In this document: positions 28,038 through 28,151 of the stretch, piece by piece | Layout of the letters: every line of letters starts with the position of its first letter | Numbering within the stretch: position 1 is the first letter of the stretch | NCBI GenBank assembly: GCA_002811675.1 | Contig: PDIM01000047.1 | Span: 27,526 to 55,676 of the forward strand | Source: Ichthyosporea sp. XGB-2017a | Lineage: Eukaryota > Opisthokonta > Ichthyosporea | DNA length: 28,151 nucleotides | Direction of reading: 5' to 3' | Made by a program: the position numbers and the translations under genes | Notes under the pieces: model-generated | Seen by the model: only the letters and a program-made list of their open reading frames with translations | What the model was told of the DNA's origin: nothing | Database searches by the model: none

Positions 28038-28151
28038 TCCCAGCCTCAGGACTCTTTTATTACCCTTTTTAACAAAAACTATCTACAAATCATCATTCTC
28101 CCTTGTCAAGCTATCTAGCTTCCGCCCCTCCTACTCCACGTTGATAGGATC

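Larger units (their letters stand above)
27624..28151. other. Right-end intergenic region
   Basis: 528 bp without a gene. It contains the ACSF2 poly(A) signal, a short (ACA)n tract near 27728-27742, a 16-bp palindrome (27910-27925) and an 88-nt T run. Phenylalanine-rich ORFs here only translate the T run. The window ends in GATC. Confidence 0.6.

Noticed and set aside
27765..28118. Phenylalanine-rich ORFs over the T run
   Set aside because: They simply translate the homopolymer and have no other content.
1..28151. tRNA genes
   Set aside because: I looked for T-loop GTTCRANYC patterns with matching arms on both strands and found none that fold convincingly.

Overview
The window is nuclear DNA from a compact-genome unicellular eukaryote. 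Genes are broken by a few short GT-AG introns (about 50-250 nt, mostly GTAAGT or GTGAGT donors, often with a yCTAAC/T branch-like motif), use the standard genetic code, and lie close together on both strands with AATAAA poly(A) signals. A paxillin orthologue (LD motif plus four LIM domains), a Hippo/MST kinase with a SARAH domain, and an exocyst Sec5 carrying an N-terminal IPT/TIG domain point to a protist on the Amorphea side of the tree (an amoebozoan or a unicellular relative of animals and fungi). I cannot name the species. I see no tRNA, rRNA, CRISPR array or intact mobile element.

Layout. (1) 183-2713: two divergent genes for small secreted, cysteine-patterned (PAN/Apple-like) proteins that look like ancient paralogues, sharing a promoter with mirrored T/G-rich tracts, two identical CCAAT boxes 40 bp apart and a GGCGCC palindrome. 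(2) 3080-3628 (minus): an orphan C-terminal exon of an ABCA-type transporter with its poly(A) signal but no visible upstream exons. (3) 4697-8751: a four-exon gene for a large signalling protein: degenerate phosphodiesterase-like domain, two GAF domains, PAS-like domain, complete class III adenylyl cyclase, C-terminal helical tail. (4) 8808-9575 (minus): YbaK-type tRNA-editing-like protein, 3' end almost touching the cyclase gene. (5) 10001-12015: paxillin. (6) 12278-14788: PRMT7 arginine methyltransferase. (7) 15247-18261: Sec5. (8) 18779-19462 (minus): two-RRM hnRNP M/Gbp2-like protein. (9) 20190-21861: PWP1 WD40 protein. (10) 22068-23512 (minus): ERGIC3/Erv46 in four exons. (11) 23988-25526: MST kinase. 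(12) 25791-27623: ACSF2-like acyl-CoA synthetase with a probable mitochondrial presequence. The right end carries an 88-nt T run.

The genes do not form one pathway. Most are conserved cell-biology genes for trafficking (Sec5, ERGIC3), adhesion and growth signalling (paxillin, MST), cAMP signalling, RNA and ribosome work (RRM protein, PWP1), protein methylation and lipid activation. The most unusual objects are the pseudo-phosphodiesterase/adenylyl cyclase fusion, the secreted pair with its symmetrical promoter, the orphan ABCA exon, and the habit of placing poly(A) signals on or right after stop codons.
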